Below are positions 30,617 to 41,181 of a stretch of 64,000 nucleotides of DNA, one piece after another. Made by a program: the position numbers and the translations under genes. Location: NCBI RefSeq assembly GCF_900215435.1, contig NZ_OCMY01000001.1, positions 248,001 to 312,000 on the forward strand. Reading direction: 5' to 3'. The stretch is from Candidatus Pantoea floridensis (GTDB taxonomy: Bacteria; Pseudomonadota; Gammaproteobacteria; Enterobacterales; Enterobacteriaceae). How positions within the stretch are numbered: the first letter of the stretch is position 1; each line of letters begins with the position of its first letter. A model generated the notes under the pieces. That model made no database searches. It was given only the letters and a program-made list of their open reading frames with translations, and was not told the origin of the DNA.

Positions 30617-31722
30617 CAGATAATTTCCAGTTTGGCGCGCAAGCAACCCGCGCTTTCCATCGATTGCAAAATCGACATCAGCTCAATCGGTGACGCACCC
30701 AGCGCATTAAGCGCACGTACCACATTGTTCAGGTTGGCGCTGGAGTTCACGCGCTGCAGCGCGCCGCCGCTCTGGCGTAAATCAATCTGCGTGTTGTTGG
30801 TTGTCACTGTCTGCCCACCTGCCAATGGCGTATCGGGCTGACTAACGTTTTGCTGTTGATTAACCGTCACCGACAAATTACCTTGCGCCACCGCACAGGT
30901 ATTCAGCGTCACTTCGCGGTTCATTACCACTGAACCGGTACGTGAGTTGATGATCACTTTGGCATCTTCCAGCGGCACGGAAACATCAAGGTTCTGAATC
31001 TCCGCCAGCAAACGCACCTGTGAACTGTTGTTCGGTGAAACGCGGATTTGCACGGTACGCGCGTCCAGCGGCTGAGCAGAACCAATGCCGCGTGCATTAA
31101 TGGTGTCGGCAATGCGCTGCGCCATGGTGAAATCTTCACTGTTCAGCTGCAGGTTAATGGTGTTCTGGCTACCAAAGTTGCTCTGCAGCTCACGCTCTAC
31201 CGTTGCACCACCGGTAATGCGGCCACCGTTAAGTTGGTTAACCTGAACGCTGCTGCCGCCGGCAGATGCACCGGCGCCACCAACCAGAATATTGCCCTGT
31301 GCCAGCGCATAAACCTGGTTATCCACCCCTTTCATCGGCGTCATGAGCAGCGTACCGCCGCGCAGACTTTTCGCATTACCGAGTGAAGAAACCACTACGT
31401 CGATGTTTTGTCCCTGACGTGCAAATGACGGCAGCTTGGCTGTCACCATCACCGCCGCCACGTTTTTCAGCTGCATGTTGGTGCCGGTTGGCACGGTAAT
31501 ACCCAGCTGAGAGAGCATGTTGCTGACCGTTTGCGTAGTAAACGGGGTTTGCGTGGTCTGGTCGCCGGTGCCATCCAGGCCGACGACCAGGCCGTAGCCA
31601 ATGAGCTGGTTGTCGCGCACACCCTGCACGGAAGTCAGATCGCGGATGCGGTCAGCATGCGCCATAGCGCTGAAGCCGAGCAGTAAGCCCAGGCTCAGGC
31701 GGAGCAGAGTCGTCATATTCAT
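30616..31722 (-). CDS. flgI: Flagellar P-ring protein FlgI
   Basis: Periplasmic P-ring subunit. A Sec signal peptide covers about the first 24 residues, ending AMAHA before [11 protein letters not shown], and the mature part is nearly identical to the E. coli family over long stretches ([13 protein letters not shown]). I prefer the ATG at 31722, which has GAGG 8 bases upstream; another in-frame ATG lies at 31728, only two bases from that GAGG. It follows flgH closely and is coupled to flgJ. Confidence 0.95.
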   Translation of the reverse strand: MNMTTLLRLSLGLLLGFSAMAHADRIRDLTSVQGVRDNQLIGYGLVVGLDGTGDQTTQTPFTTQTVSNMLSQLGITVPTGTNMQLKNVAAVMVTAKLPSFARQGQNIDVVVSSLGNAKSLRGGTLLMTPMKGVDNQVYALAQGNILVGGAGASAGGSSVQVNQLNGGRITGGATVERELQSNFGSQNTINLQLNSEDFTMAQRIADTINARGIGSAQPLDARTVQIRVSPNNSSQVRLLAEIQNLDVSVPLEDAKVIINSRTGSVVMNREVTLNTCAVAQGNLSVTVNQQQNVSQPDTPLAGGQTVTTNNTQIDLRQSGGALQRVNSSANLNNVVRALNALGASPIELMSILQSMESAGCLRAKLEII

Positions 31723-31734
31723 TCTCATTACCTC

Positions 31735-32445
31735 TTACATCGGCGAGACGTTCAGGAAGAAGCGTTGGAACCAGCCCATCGTCTGCGCTTCATTGATATA
31801 ACCATTTCCGACGTACTCAATACGTGCATCGGCCACCTGCGTTGACAACACGGCGTTGCTGGCGCTGATGGTGCGCGGGTTAACCACGCCAGAGAAGCGG
31901 ATAAATTCCGTACCCTGGTTAATTTCGATCTGTTTCTCACCCACCACGCGCAGGTTGCCGTTTGACAGCACCTGATTCACGGTGACGGTGATGGTGCCGG
32001 TAAAGGTGTTATTCGCCGTGGCGCCACCTTTACCTGCGAAGTCATTTTTGCCATTCGCATCAAGCGTGGCTTTTTCGCCGCCCGCACCCACCAAACCACT
32101 CAGGCCGGTTGGCACGCCCGTGACGCCGAAACTGTTGCTGCCATCGCGGCTGGCGTTGGCGGAGGAACTTTTGCTGGCGCTGACGTTTTCCTGCAAGGTG
32201 ATCGTCAATGTGTCGCCGATGTTGCGTGGACGGCGATCCTCAAACAGCGGCTGATAGCCGTAGTTCAGCGGTGCGACGCCCTGGAAAATAGAACCGTTCA
32301 CCACTGGCGGTGCGGATGGCGTCGGCTCTGCCGTTGTCGATCCTTGTACCAGCGGCGTGCGCGGAACCAGCGCACAACCGTTAAGCGTCAGTAGCAATGT
32401 GGCTACTAACCAATGACCAGGCTTGAGAATCACTTGCTTCGCCAC
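31735..32445 (-). CDS. flgH: Flagellar L-ring lipoprotein FlgH
   Basis: Outer-membrane L-ring subunit. A lipoprotein signal ends LNGC with Cys24, followed by the family core [19 protein letters not shown] and, near the end, [16 protein letters not shown]. Length 236 compares with 232 in E. coli. It lies between flgG and flgI in the standard order. Confidence 0.96.
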   Translation of the reverse strand: MAKQVILKPGHWLVATLLLTLNGCALVPRTPLVQGSTTAEPTPSAPPVVNGSIFQGVAPLNYGYQPLFEDRRPRNIGDTLTITLQENVSASKSSSANASRDGSNSFGVTGVPTGLSGLVGAGGEKATLDANGKNDFAGKGGATANNTFTGTITVTVNQVLSNGNLRVVGEKQIEINQGTEFIRFSGVVNPRTISASNAVLSTQVADARIEYVGNGYINEAQTMGWFQRFFLNVSPM

Positions 32446-32507
32446 GGAGTTATGACCTTTTTCATGTTCTTAATCGGGCCAGCAAAGCCGACCCAACGAC
32501 ACCAGGA

Positions 32508-33290
32508 TTAAATCTGGGTTAACTTCGCCAGCATCTGATCGGAGGTACTGATCGCTTTGCTGTTAATTTCGTAAGCGCGCTGCGTCTGAATCATGGTCAC
32601 CAACTCTTCCGCCACGTTGACGTTTGAGGTTTCGACATAACCCTGATACAGCAGACCGGCACCGTTTTGGCCCGGCGTACTCTGCGTGGCCGCACCCGAT
32701 GCCTGCGTTTCCTGATAAAGGTTTTCGCCCTGGCTATTTAAGCCCGCATCATTCATGAAGGTGCTCAGCGTCAGCTGTCCCACCTGCGCCGGGTTGGTTT
32801 GGCCCTGTTGCGTCACGCTCACGACACCGTCACGCGAGATGGTGATGCTGGTGGCGTTAGCCGGGATGGTGATGCCTGGCTGCACCGGGTAACCGGCATT
32901 CGTCACCAGCTGTCCGTTTTGGTCAACCTGGAAAGAACCATCGCGGGTATACGCCGAGGTGCCGTCCGGCATCTGCACTTCAAAATAACCCTGGCCGTTG
33001 ATGGCCACGTCTTTCGAGTTGCTGGTCTGTGACAGGTTACCCTGCTGATGCAGACGCTCGGTGGTGACCGGACGCACACCGGTACCGATCTGCAGGCCCG
33101 ACGGCAGCGTGGTTTGCTCCGACGACTGCGTACCCGGCTGGCGCAGCGTTTGGTACATCAAATCTTCGAATACCGCGCGCGAACGTTTGAAGCCGTTGGT
33201 GCTAACGTTTGCGAGGTTGTTGGAGATGACGTCCATATTGGTTTGCTGAGCGTCAAGACCGGTTTTCGCGATCCATAAAGAACGAATCAT
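32508..33290 (-). CDS. flgG: Flagellar distal rod protein FlgG
   Basis: Distal rod subunit, 260 residues as in E. coli. The N-terminal family motif [19 protein letters not shown] and the C-terminal [18 protein letters not shown], both coiled-coil forming, are intact. It is exported by the flagellar type III system. It follows flgF by 17 bases. Confidence 0.97.
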   Translation of the reverse strand: MIRSLWIAKTGLDAQQTNMDVISNNLANVSTNGFKRSRAVFEDLMYQTLRQPGTQSSEQTTLPSGLQIGTGVRPVTTERLHQQGNLSQTSNSKDVAINGQGYFEVQMPDGTSAYTRDGSFQVDQNGQLVTNAGYPVQPGITIPANATSITISRDGVVSVTQQGQTNPAQVGQLTLSTFMNDAGLNSQGENLYQETQASGAATQSTPGQNGAGLLYQGYVETSNVNVAEELVTMIQTQRAYEINSKAISTSDQMLAKLTQI

Positions 33291-33307
33291 GGTGTTTTCC
33301 TTACGCC

Positions 33308-34066
33308 TTAGCTGCTCATGTTGAGCAGCTGGTTGGCTTTTTGTTCGTTTTCATCAACGTTAGAGATCACTTTCATCTGCATCTCAAAACGTCGGGCGTT
33401 GGCGATCATATCGACCATGGTTTCCACGGGTTTGACGTTACTGCCTTCCAGCACGCCGGGCATGACGGTCACCGAGGCATCGTTCGCCAGCGCGGCGCCG
33501 CGCGTAGCCTGTGCTTGCTGGGTTGGACGGAACATACCGTCGTCACCGCGCTGTAACTCTTTACCTGTGGCACGAACCAGTTTCAGCTTGCCAATTTGCA
33601 CCGTGGCGTTGGGCGCATCCCCTGCATTACGCGAAGTAATGGTGCCGTCGGCCGCGATGGTCAGCTCCGCCCCTTGCGGAATGGCGATTGGACCGCCATC
33701 GCCCATGACGGGATTGCCCTGAATGGTCAAAATACCGGTAGCGCTTATCTGCATGTTGCCGTTGCGGGTATAGGCTTCGGCACCGTCAGCGGTACGCACC
33801 GCCAGCCAGCCATCTTGCTGTACCGCTACATCCAGCGTACGGCCAGTGTTGTCCATGGTACCTGGCGTCATATCAGCGCCCGGCGTTGAAGCGGCAACCA
33901 GGGTACGCGTTGGCAGCGACCAACCGTTGACCGGCACCGCGCGCAACGCGTTGAGCTGAGCACGAAAGCCCGGCGTTGAAGCGTTGGCGAGGTTGCTGGC
34001 GGTCACCGATTGCTGGTCCATCGTCTGACTCGCCGCGCCCATCGCGGTATATATTGCGTGATCCAT
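33308..34066 (-). CDS. flgF: Flagellar proximal rod protein FlgF
   Basis: Proximal rod subunit, 252 residues (251 in E. coli). The start reads [20 protein letters not shown] with the family motif [15 protein letters not shown] after it, and the end carries [19 protein letters not shown]. It sits 20 bases after flgE. Confidence 0.96.
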   Translation of the reverse strand: MDHAIYTAMGAASQTMDQQSVTASNLANASTPGFRAQLNALRAVPVNGWSLPTRTLVAASTPGADMTPGTMDNTGRTLDVAVQQDGWLAVRTADGAEAYTRNGNMQISATGILTIQGNPVMGDGGPIAIPQGAELTIAADGTITSRNAGDAPNATVQIGKLKLVRATGKELQRGDDGMFRPTQQAQATRGAALANDASVTVMPGVLEGSNVKPVETMVDMIANARRFEMQMKVISNVDENEQKANQLLNMSS

Positions 34067-34086
34067 AAAGCAATCCCGTTAGCGAA

Positions 34087-35376
34087 TTAACGTAAGTTAA
34101 CCAGGGTGTTGAGAATCTGGTCCTGAGTTTTGATGGTTTGGCTGTTAGCCTGATAGTTACGCTGCGCAACGATCATGTTCACCAGTTCTTTACTCATGTC
34201 GACGTTCGATGCTTCCAGCGCACCTGAGGTCAGGTTGCCGTAGGTACCGGTGCCTGCCAGACCAACGGCCGCCTGACCTGACGAGCTGGTTGCGGACCAA
34301 ACGTTGTCACCTTCAGATTTCAGACCTTCCGGGTTAGAGAAGCTCGCCAGCACGATCTGCCCCAGCAGCTGGGTTTTCTGGTTGGAGTAGGTGCCGGTGA
34401 TGGTGCCATCATCGTTGATGGTGTAGCTGGTCAGGTCGCCTGGCTGGTAACCATCCTGCGTTGGGTTACCGAAAGTGCTGGTGCCGGTGTTCTGCTGCAG
34501 GCTACCCAACATGCTCAGGCTGATATTCATGCCATCCGCACCGTTGGTGCCACCCACAACCAGATTTGCCAGTGATGGGCTGGTTGCCGTGGTAGAAGGG
34601 ATCGCGGTGCCAGGGTTAAGGGGATCATCAACCATTTTGGATACGCTAGTCAGCGTACCGCTGGCATTGAATTTCATCTGGAAACCCAAACCATCATCAG
34701 GATCGGCGTTGCCAATCTGCTTGCCGGTGGTGGAATCCATGATATGCACGGTCCAGGTGTTATCCGCCGTTTTGATGTAATACATATCCAGCTGGTGATC
34801 GTTACCCTGCGTGTCATACACCGTCATGGTGGTTTTCGCGTTGTAGCTATCCACGTTGGAGGCATCAAACGTGGTGACGGTCGGCACGGTGCTGGTGGAG
34901 TTAAGGTTCGCCACCTGGGTCGCCGTGGTGGTCGCGCGTGCGCCCATCTGCGTGGTGGGGATGCTCAGGGCAACCGGGTTAGCGCCGCTCTGAATGGTCG
35001 GTGGCGTACCGCTGGCTGGATAGCCGGTTACGTTCAGGCCCTGGGTATTCACCAGGTTACGGTTTGCATCCAGCGTGAACTGGCCGTTACGTGAATAGAA
35101 CACGCCGCCGCTGGCGTCGGTCATACGGAAGAAGCCGTTGCCGCTCAGTGCCACGTCCAGCCCACGGCTGGTCGAGGTGGTGCTGCCATCACCAAAGTTC
35201 TGGATTACCGCTGCCACTTTGGTACCGAGACCAACGTTTGAACCGGCAAACATATCGGCAAAGGCGATGGTGCTGGATTTAAATCCGGCTGTGGCGGAGT
35301 TGGCAATGTTGTTACCAATCACATCCAGGTTGCTGGAAGCAGCATTCAGGCCGCTCACCGCTTGTGAAAAAGACAT
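34087..35376 (-). CDS. flgE: Flagellar hook protein FlgE
   Basis: Structural subunit of the hook, 429 residues against about 402 in E. coli. Conserved ends are VIGNNIANSATAGFKSS at the start and KELVNMIVAQRNYQANSQTI at the C-terminus. The extra length is in the Thr/Ser/Asn-rich outer domains, which vary between species. It follows flgD, which encodes its assembly cap. Confidence 0.96.
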   Translation of the reverse strand: MSFSQAVSGLNAASSNLDVIGNNIANSATAGFKSSTIAFADMFAGSNVGLGTKVAAVIQNFGDGSTTSTSRGLDVALSGNGFFRMTDASGGVFYSRNGQFTLDANRNLVNTQGLNVTGYPASGTPPTIQSGANPVALSIPTTQMGARATTTATQVANLNSTSTVPTVTTFDASNVDSYNAKTTMTVYDTQGNDHQLDMYYIKTADNTWTVHIMDSTTGKQIGNADPDDGLGFQMKFNASGTLTSVSKMVDDPLNPGTAIPSTTATSPSLANLVVGGTNGADGMNISLSMLGSLQQNTGTSTFGNPTQDGYQPGDLTSYTINDDGTITGTYSNQKTQLLGQIVLASFSNPEGLKSEGDNVWSATSSSGQAAVGLAGTGTYGNLTSGALEASNVDMSKELVNMIVAQRNYQANSQTIKTQDQILNTLVNLR

Positions 35377-35401
35377 GTAATCTCTCCTGCTAAAAGGTTA
35401 A

Positions 35402-36073
35402 TCAGAGAATCTGACGAATTTCATCGAGGGTCGCGGAGCCCATGGTGCCGAGATCCAGTTTCGTGGTGTTATCGGTGGTGCTGACGCCATTGACATAGGC
35501 ATAGTTCAGCGGCTGCGCCACCAGTTGGGTGCTGCCATTGCTGGCGGCGAGTGATACAGAATATTTGCCATCTGCGGCGGTCGAGCCATCATCCAGTTTG
35601 CCGTCCCACGAGAAGGTGTGAACGCCTGCACTCAGCTTGCCGAGATCGATGGTACGCACGGTGGTGCCATTGCTGTCTTTAATCGTGACGCTGGTGGCGG
35701 TGGAAGCTGTTGCCAGCTCAACGCCAAACGGTGTGGTCGTACCGCTGCCCACCAACACCTGCGAACCGTTGATCATCACGCCATGCCCAATCAGTGTGGA
35801 ACTCTGCAGCGACTGACTGGTGGTGATTTGACCGGAAATCGACCCTAACGTGGTGTTCAGTTTCTCAATTCCGCTTAGGGTGTTGATCTGCGCCAACTGC
35901 GTTGTGAGCTGGCTGTTATCCATTGGATTGGTGGGATCCTGATTTTTCAGCTGCGCCACCAGCATATTCAGAAACTGATTCTGCAAGTCCGCCGAGGTGT
36001 TACCACTCGACGCGCTGCTGGACGTCAGTACCGTGGGGTCCAGGTTGTCTTTAATCCCTACTGCTACGCTCAT
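35402..36073 (-). CDS. flgD: Flagellar hook cap protein FlgD
   Basis: Scaffold that caps the growing hook. The N-terminal FLNMLVAQLKNQDPTNPMDN is the diagnostic FlgD motif, and the C-terminal half carries the FlgD-Ig-like domain with HTFSWDGKLDDGS. Length 223 compares with about 231 in E. coli. It lies 12 bases after flgC. Confidence 0.96.
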   Translation of the reverse strand: MSVAVGIKDNLDPTVLTSSSASSGNTSADLQNQFLNMLVAQLKNQDPTNPMDNSQLTTQLAQINTLSGIEKLNTTLGSISGQITTSQSLQSSTLIGHGVMINGSQVLVGSGTTTPFGVELATASTATSVTIKDSNGTTVRTIDLGKLSAGVHTFSWDGKLDDGSTAADGKYSVSLAASNGSTQLVAQPLNYAYVNGVSTTDNTTKLDLGTMGSATLDEIRQIL

Positions 36074-36085
36074 AATCGTTCTCCG

Positions 36086-36490
36086 TTACTGACCCATGGT
36101 GAGGGTTTTCATCATCATTGACTTCACCGTGTTCAGCACTTCGACGTTGGCCTGATAGCTGCGCGACGCAGACATGGTGTTAACGGTTTCGGCGACCACA
36201 TCAACGTTAGGCATTTTGACGTAGCCCTTCTGATCGGCCATCGGATTGCCTGGGTCATACACCAGTTTGGCCGGGGTGGGATCGTTAACCACGCCAGCCA
36301 CTTTGACGCCGCCAGTGGCTGCGCCCTGTGCGGCATCGGTCTGGAAAATCACCTGCTTTGCGATATAAGGCTGGCCATCAGGACCGGTTACGCTATCGGC
36401 GTTGGCCAGGTTACTGGCGCTGACGTTGAGGCGCTGCGATTGCGCTGTCATCGCCGAGCCGGCGATATCAAAAATATTCAGCAATGCCAT
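36086..36490 (-). CDS. flgC: Flagellar proximal rod protein FlgC
   Basis: Proximal rod subunit, 134 residues as in E. coli. The family motif [20 protein letters not shown] and the C-terminal [20 protein letters not shown] are clear. It starts two bases after the flgB stop. Confidence 0.97.
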   Translation of the reverse strand: MALLNIFDIAGSAMTAQSQRLNVSASNLANADSVTGPDGQPYIAKQVIFQTDAAQGAATGGVKVAGVVNDPTPAKLVYDPGNPMADQKGYVKMPNVDVVAETVNTMSASRSYQANVEVLNTVKSMMMKTLTMGQ

Positions 36491-36492
36491 GC

Positions 36493-36906
36493 TTATTGCC
36501 CCTGCAGAACGTTCATCATGCCTTTGATCTGGCTACTGATGAGGGTGAGATCGGTTTGGTATTTCAGGCTGTTATCAGCAAACTGCGTACGCTCGCGATC
36601 CATATCCACGGTGTTGCCATCCGCGGCGGGTTGATCGGGAATGCGGTACATCAGATCCAGCGATGGCTGAGAATTGGTTTGCGCTTCAATGTGGCGTGAG
36701 GACGTCACCTTCAGCGCCAGACTGCTGCCTTCCGCGCGACCGTTTTGCATCACCTTGCTCAGCTGGCTGGCAAAGTCGATATCCCGCGCCTGGTAACCCG
36801 GGGTATCGGCGTTGGCAATGTTTGACGCCAGGATCTCCTGACGCTGAGCACGTAGGTTTAACGCTTCTGTACCAAATCGCAGCGCGGCATCGAGTTTGTC
36901 GAGCAT
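36493..36906 (-). CDS. flgB: Flagellar basal-body rod protein FlgB
   Basis: Proximal rod subunit, first gene of the long minus-strand flg operon. The motif [20 protein letters not shown] is at about residues 24-43. I chose the ATG at 36906 ([12 protein letters not shown], 137 residues, as in the family) because GGAGG lies 4 bases upstream; a longer open frame begins 33 codons earlier with unrelated sequence. Its promoter and that of flgA share the 153-base divergent gap, where FlhDC would be expected to act; I could not pin the site. Confidence 0.96.
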   Translation of the reverse strand: MLDKLDAALRFGTEALNLRAQRQEILASNIANADTPGYQARDIDFASQLSKVMQNGRAEGSSLALKVTSSRHIEAQTNSQPSLDLMYRIPDQPAADGNTVDMDRERTQFADNSLKYQTDLTLISSQIKGMMNVLQGQ

Positions 36907-37059
36907 GCTTCCTCCGCGAATGAGAATTTCGAGCTGACAGCTTAAGTGGACAAAAGCAAGGGTGATCGTCTGAATAGCAGCAAAAATGACGGCTATTTTT
37001 GACATTGATTTTTTTGCGCGAGGCGTAGACTCAGTGCCATCTTCTCGTCAGGAGGCGTT

Positions 37060-37719
37060 ATGCGCAGATATTCCACCTTGCTCACCACACTTTGGCTGGC
37101 ACTGGCGCTACCCAGTCACGCGGCGGATCTTAATGCTCAGTTGACACAATTTTTTAAAGCCCGCGATCCGCAACATGCCGCGGGAATGAGCGTGGTGGTG
37201 CGCACGCCGCCGTCACAGTGGCCCACCTGCGATACCCCCGAATTACAGCTCCCGGGCAATAGCCGCCAGTGGGGCAACATCAGCATTGCGGCCAACTGCG
37301 ATCAAAATCGTCGTTTCTTGCAGGTACAGGTGCAGGTCACTGGACAATATTTAGTCGCTAGTCGTCAGGTGGCGCGTGGCAGCACACTCAGCCCAGATGA
37401 CTTCAGATTGGAAACCGGTCGCCTCGATGAGCTGCCGGCGCGCGCGCTGATCGACAGTAGCGGCGTAACGGATGCCATTGCCTTACGTGATATTCCGCCG
37501 GGACAGGCCGTGACGGCCTCCATGCTGCGCCAGGCATGGCGCGTGAAAGCAGGTCAAAATGTGATGGTAGTCGCCAGTGGAAATGGGTTTAATGCCAGTA
37601 GCGAAGGACGTGCGCTGAACAACGCTAGCGCAGCGCAAATGGTGCGTGTGCGTATGGGAAATGGTCAGGTTGTCAGTGGTCGCGTCGACGCGGATGGGAA
37701 TATTCTGATATCGCTATAA
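37060..37719 (+). CDS. flgA: Flagellar P-ring chaperone FlgA
   Basis: Periplasmic protein needed for P-ring assembly. A Sec signal peptide spans about 21 residues, ending SHAADLN. The SAF-type domain is recognisable in LVASRQVARGSTLSPDDF and DIPPGQAVTASMLR. Length 219 matches E. coli. It is divergent from flgB and upstream of flgMN, the standard arrangement. Confidence 0.95.
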   Translation: MRRYSTLLTTLWLALALPSHAADLNAQLTQFFKARDPQHAAGMSVVVRTPPSQWPTCDTPELQLPGNSRQWGNISIAANCDQNRRFLQVQVQVTGQYLVASRQVARGSTLSPDDFRLETGRLDELPARALIDSSGVTDAIALRDIPPGQAVTASMLRQAWRVKAGQNVMVVASGNGFNASSEGRALNNASAAQMVRVRMGNGQVVSGRVDADGNILISL

Positions 37720-37724
37720 AGCGT

Positions 37725-37751
37725 TAAAGAACCCTGCTGTTCTGCCGATAG
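37725..37751 (+). promoter_or_regulatory. Sigma-28 (FliA) promoter of flgMN
   Basis: TAAAGAAC-N11-GCCGATAG keeps the TAAAG core, the 11-base spacer and seven of eight bases of the -10 element of the FliA consensus. It lies 74 bases upstream of flgM and immediately after flgA, so the anti-sigma-28 gene is under the sigma factor it controls, as in Salmonella. Confidence 0.88.
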
Positions 37752-37824
37752 AGATATCAACAAAGACATTACCCTATGCTGACTCAGTTGACTGACCCCC
37801 AACTGACCTTACAGGAGCCACACA

Positions 37825-38130
37825 ATGAGCATCGACAGAACGCAACCTTTGAACCCGGTTAGCACTGTACAGACACGCGATACCAACGATAACAGCGGGA
37901 AAGTGCGCCAAAGCACCACGCCAACCGCCAGCACCACCAGCGAAAGCGGCGCGGCAGTGAAGTTGAGTACTGCGCAGGCGCAGCTGATGCAGCCCGGCAG
38001 CCAGGACATTAATACAGCGCGCGTTGAGCAGCTGAAAACGGCCATTCGTAATGGCGAACTGAAAATGGATACCGGTAAGATCGCCGACGCGCTGATCGCC
38101 GATACCAAGGCGTATTTAGAGGGTAACTGA
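37825..38130 (+). CDS. flgM: Anti-sigma-28 factor FlgM
   Basis: Binds FliA until the hook is complete and is then exported. The N-terminal half is disordered and Ser/Thr-rich. The C-terminal FliA-binding part is seen in [20 protein letters not shown] and [12 protein letters not shown]. Length 101 compares with 97 in E. coli. AGGAG lies upstream; flgN follows 5 bases after the stop. Confidence 0.95.
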   Translation: MSIDRTQPLNPVSTVQTRDTNDNSGKVRQSTTPTASTTSESGAAVKLSTAQAQLMQPGSQDINTARVEQLKTAIRNGELKMDTGKIADALIADTKAYLEGN

Positions 38131-38135
38131 TCCCA

Positions 38136-38567
38136 ATGGACAATCTGCTGATCACCTTAGACAAAATGCAGGATGTGCTGGCGTCACTCGCCGTAGTAAT
38201 GGATGAAGAACAACAGCAACTTTCTGCCGGTCAGGTTAATGGCAACATGCTACAGCGCATCTCTGAAGACAAAAGTGCGTTGCTGACCACGTTGAATTAT
38301 CTGGACGAAATGCGCCGCACCACCGAGAAAAGTCTCGGCACGCAGGCGCCCTATGGTGATCACAGCGATCGCGAAAGTCGCTGGATGCGCATTCAGCAGC
38401 ATACACGCCGCCTGCGCGATACCAATATGCATAATGGGATTCTGCTGCAGCATCAGATTGGCTTCACAAATGAAGCATTGGCCGTGTTACGCCCGCATCA
38501 AACCCAGGCATTTTACGGCCCCGATGGCTTAGGCAAGGGTCAAGCGACGTTGAGTCGTAAAGGGTAA
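38136..38567 (+). CDS. flgN: Flagellar export chaperone FlgN
   Basis: Cytoplasmic helical chaperone for FlgK and FlgL, 143 residues. The sequence is rich in heptad-like Leu/Met (LITLDKMQDVLASLAVVMDE) and near the C-terminus has NEALAVLRPHQTQAFYGPDG, a recognisable FlgN segment. Its substrates are encoded about 10 kb away in the same cluster. A strong terminator follows. Confidence 0.93.
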   Translation: MDNLLITLDKMQDVLASLAVVMDEEQQQLSAGQVNGNMLQRISEDKSALLTTLNYLDEMRRTTEKSLGTQAPYGDHSDRESRWMRIQQHTRRLRDTNMHNGILLQHQIGFTNEALAVLRPHQTQAFYGPDGLGKGQATLSRKG

Positions 38568-38572
38568 TCAAT

Positions 38573-38601
38573 AAAAAATCCCGCCGCGGCGGGATTTTTT
38601 T
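38573..38601. terminator. Bidirectional terminator between flgN and murJ
   Basis: AAAAAATCCCGCC-GC-GGCGGGATTTTTTT is a symmetrical GC stem flanked by A and T runs. It can end both the plus-strand flgMN transcript and the minus-strand murJ transcript, whose stop codon it touches. Confidence 0.9.
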
Positions 38602-40138
38602 ATGCCATCGTACGGCGGGCGAAATCGCGAGGACGGAAGCCAAGCAGCCCGAGCATGACGAAATAGGCCCCGCCGCCGATGCCGCACACTGCCGCCAGGC
38701 GAAGCAGCCGCCACCACATTTGCCCCTCTTCCCATGACGGCATCACCTGCAAAATGCCCAGCAGCGCTGCGGCCATTACCACCACCGCAATCAGCAAACG
38801 CGTCAGGAAACTGAACCAGCCAGGCTGCGGCTGGAAGATATCCTGCTTTCGCAGCTGCCAGTAAAGCAGCGCGGCATTCAGGCAAGCGGCCAGACCGATC
38901 GACAAGGATAAACCGGCGTGTTTCAGCGGTCCGATAAACGCCAGGTTCATCAACTGTGTGATAATCAGCGTCACAATAGCAATTTTCACCGGCGTTTTGA
39001 TGTCCTGACGTGAGTAGAATCCCGGCGCCAGCACTTTCACCACAATTAGCCCCATCAACCCCACCGAATAAGCAATTAACGCGCGCTGCGTCATCAAGGC
39101 ATCAAAGGCGGTAAATTTCCCGTACTGGAACAGCGCCACGGTGAGCGGACCGGACAAAATCCCCAAGGCCACCGCGCTTGGCAGGGCCAGCAGGAAACAA
39201 AGACGTAAGCCCCAATCCATCAGGCGTGAATACTCTTCCTGATTGCCGCTGGCGAAACTCTTCGCCAGCGAGGGCAACAGAATAGTGCCCAGCGCCACGC
39301 CTAAAACGCCAGACGGAAACTCCATCAGGCGATCGGCGTAATACATCCATGAAACCGACCCCGATACCAAAAAGGAGGCAAAAATGGTGTTGATGATCAG
39401 TGAAATCTGGCTGACCGACACGCCAAGAATCGCCGGGCCCATTTGGCGCATCACGCGCCAGACGCCGGCATCGCGCAAGTTAAGGCGCGGCAATACCAAC
39501 ATGCCAATCTTCTTCAGGTGCGGCAGCTGATAGAACAGCTGCAGCACCCCACCCGCCACTACCGCCCAGGCCAGCGCCATCACCGGTGGATGAAAGTGCG
39601 GTGCCGCGAAAACCGCAAATCCGATCATGCTGATGTTCAGCAGCGTCGGTGCAAATGCGGGCACTGAAAAACGGTTCCAGGTATTAAGAATCGCACCCGC
39701 CAGCGACGCCAGCGAGATCAGCAGAATATAAGGAAAGGTCACACGCAACAGCGCGCTGGTTAAGGCGAATTTATCCGGCGTATCGGCAAAGCCCGGTGCG
39801 GTTACCACAATCACCCAAGGCGCGGCGATCATGCCTAGCACGGTGACCACCGCCAGCACCAGCGTTAATAAGCCGGAGACATAGGCAACAAACACGCGCG
39901 TAGCATCTTCGCCCTGCTTACTTTTATATTCTGCAAGGATTGGCACAAAGGCCTGGGAAAACGCGCCTTCGGCAAAAATGCGGCGTAATAGGTTAGGCAG
40001 CTTGAAGGCAACGAAGAAGGCATCGGTTGCCATCCCCGCACCGAACACACGCGCCACAATGGCATCGCGGGCAAAGCCCAGCACGCGGGAAAACAGGGTC
40101 ATCGAACTGACCGCAGCCAGCGATTTCAACAAATTCAT
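38600..40138 (-). CDS. murJ: Lipid II flippase MurJ (MviN)
   Basis: Inner-membrane flippase that moves lipid II to the periplasm, 512 residues (511 in E. coli) with the expected 14 hydrophobic helices. The N-terminus [25 protein letters not shown] and the loop [23 protein letters not shown] are hallmark MurJ sequences. It follows mviM on the same strand across a 121-base gap that may hold its own promoter. Confidence 0.97.
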   Translation of the reverse strand: MNLLKSLAAVSSMTLFSRVLGFARDAIVARVFGAGMATDAFFVAFKLPNLLRRIFAEGAFSQAFVPILAEYKSKQGEDATRVFVAYVSGLLTLVLAVVTVLGMIAAPWVIVVTAPGFADTPDKFALTSALLRVTFPYILLISLASLAGAILNTWNRFSVPAFAPTLLNISMIGFAVFAAPHFHPPVMALAWAVVAGGVLQLFYQLPHLKKIGMLVLPRLNLRDAGVWRVMRQMGPAILGVSVSQISLIINTIFASFLVSGSVSWMYYADRLMEFPSGVLGVALGTILLPSLAKSFASGNQEEYSRLMDWGLRLCFLLALPSAVALGILSGPLTVALFQYGKFTAFDALMTQRALIAYSVGLMGLIVVKVLAPGFYSRQDIKTPVKIAIVTLIITQLMNLAFIGPLKHAGLSLSIGLAACLNAALLYWQLRKQDIFQPQPGWFSFLTRLLIAVVVMAAALLGILQVMPSWEEGQMWWRLLRLAAVCGIGGGAYFVMLGLLGFRPRDFARRTMA

Positions 40139-40259
40139 TTTGAGTGGCGCATCCTGAAAAGTGTCGGATAAATGAGCGACTTAGCGCGGACATCCCGTGA
40201 TGTCCGGCGATAGTCTACTGCCGCGGCGGGAAATGACCAGCATTGAGTGTTACAAGGGA

Positions 40260-41180
40260 TTATTCCTGTTCGGCATCACGCCACAGTTTTTCCACCAGAC
40301 GCTGCGCCGCCAGTGCTTGTTCACCGCTGGTTTCAGGCATCGTCTGATTTTCTACACACTGAATGAAATAGTGTGCCGCGCCGCTGAAACCGCGCTGGGT
40401 AAGATGGCTTTGCCAGGCGGGCGGCACATCACGCACGATTCCACTGCGGTTCTCCTGCTGCCAGTCACGCATCTCATTAATTTCAATGTAATCGCCATCG
40501 CAAATAGCACTGACCACCTCGCGCTGCGTGCCGGCACGACGATGCATACTGGTGGTGATTTGTAGCGATCCGGCGGAGAAGTGGTGCTCGGCATACAGCA
40601 TGGCACCGTCCTCGTTGGTCTCGATATGTCCCAACTCTCGCTTCAGGTTACCCCCAGCCAGCCACAATGCGGTATCGACCACGTGCAGATAGTCGTCGAG
40701 CAGAGTAAAACGCAGATCGTGTGGGCCAACGCTGTCTGCCCGATGCTTCTCAATGCGCAGTGAGGCAGCGCGCGCCATCTCATCTTTTAGCTGCTGATAG
40801 CGCGGTGCAAAGCGGCGATTGAACGCCACCATCAGCTTGCGTTTATGTTTGTCCGCCAGCGCCACCAGCGCTTCCGCCTGCTGCAGCGTTTCCGCTAACG
40901 GTTTATCGACGCACACGTCCTTGCCAGCCAGCAAGAGTGCTTTGACGACATCGTAATGGCTCGCGGTGCTGCTGTGTACAAACACCGCATCGCTGGCCGC
41001 GGCGAGGGCATCGAGTTGGCCAAAGTAAGGCATACGATAGCTGTCGCAGATCGGTTGTGCCTTCGCCTGATTGGGAGAAAAAGCCCCGGCCAGCTGCCAG
41101 CTACTCGCCTGTGACAGCACCGGCAGCCACGCTTTTTGTGCGATGCCGCCTAACCCAACAATGCCAATGCGCAGCGTCAT
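40260..41180 (-). CDS. yceM: Putative oxidoreductase MviM/YceM (Gfo/Idh/MocA family)
   Basis: A 306-residue NAD(P)-dependent dehydrogenase-like protein. It has the Rossmann motif GIVGLGGIAQKAW at residues 5-17, the family CVDKPLAE near residue 90 and HRADSVGPHDLRF in the C-terminal domain. Its substrate is unknown. The start at 41180 is supported by AAGGAG upstream and by alignment with E. coli YceM; the frame is open for 61 codons further up, inside yceH. Confidence 0.93.
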   Translation of the reverse strand: MTLRIGIVGLGGIAQKAWLPVLSQASSWQLAGAFSPNQAKAQPICDSYRMPYFGQLDALAAASDAVFVHSSTASHYDVVKALLLAGKDVCVDKPLAETLQQAEALVALADKHKRKLMVAFNRRFAPRYQQLKDEMARAASLRIEKHRADSVGPHDLRFTLLDDYLHVVDTALWLAGGNLKRELGHIETNEDGAMLYAEHHFSAGSLQITTSMHRRAGTQREVVSAICDGDYIEINEMRDWQQENRSGIVRDVPPAWQSHLTQRGFSGAAHYFIQCVENQTMPETSGEQALAAQRLVEKLWRDAEQE

Positions 41181-41181
41181 A

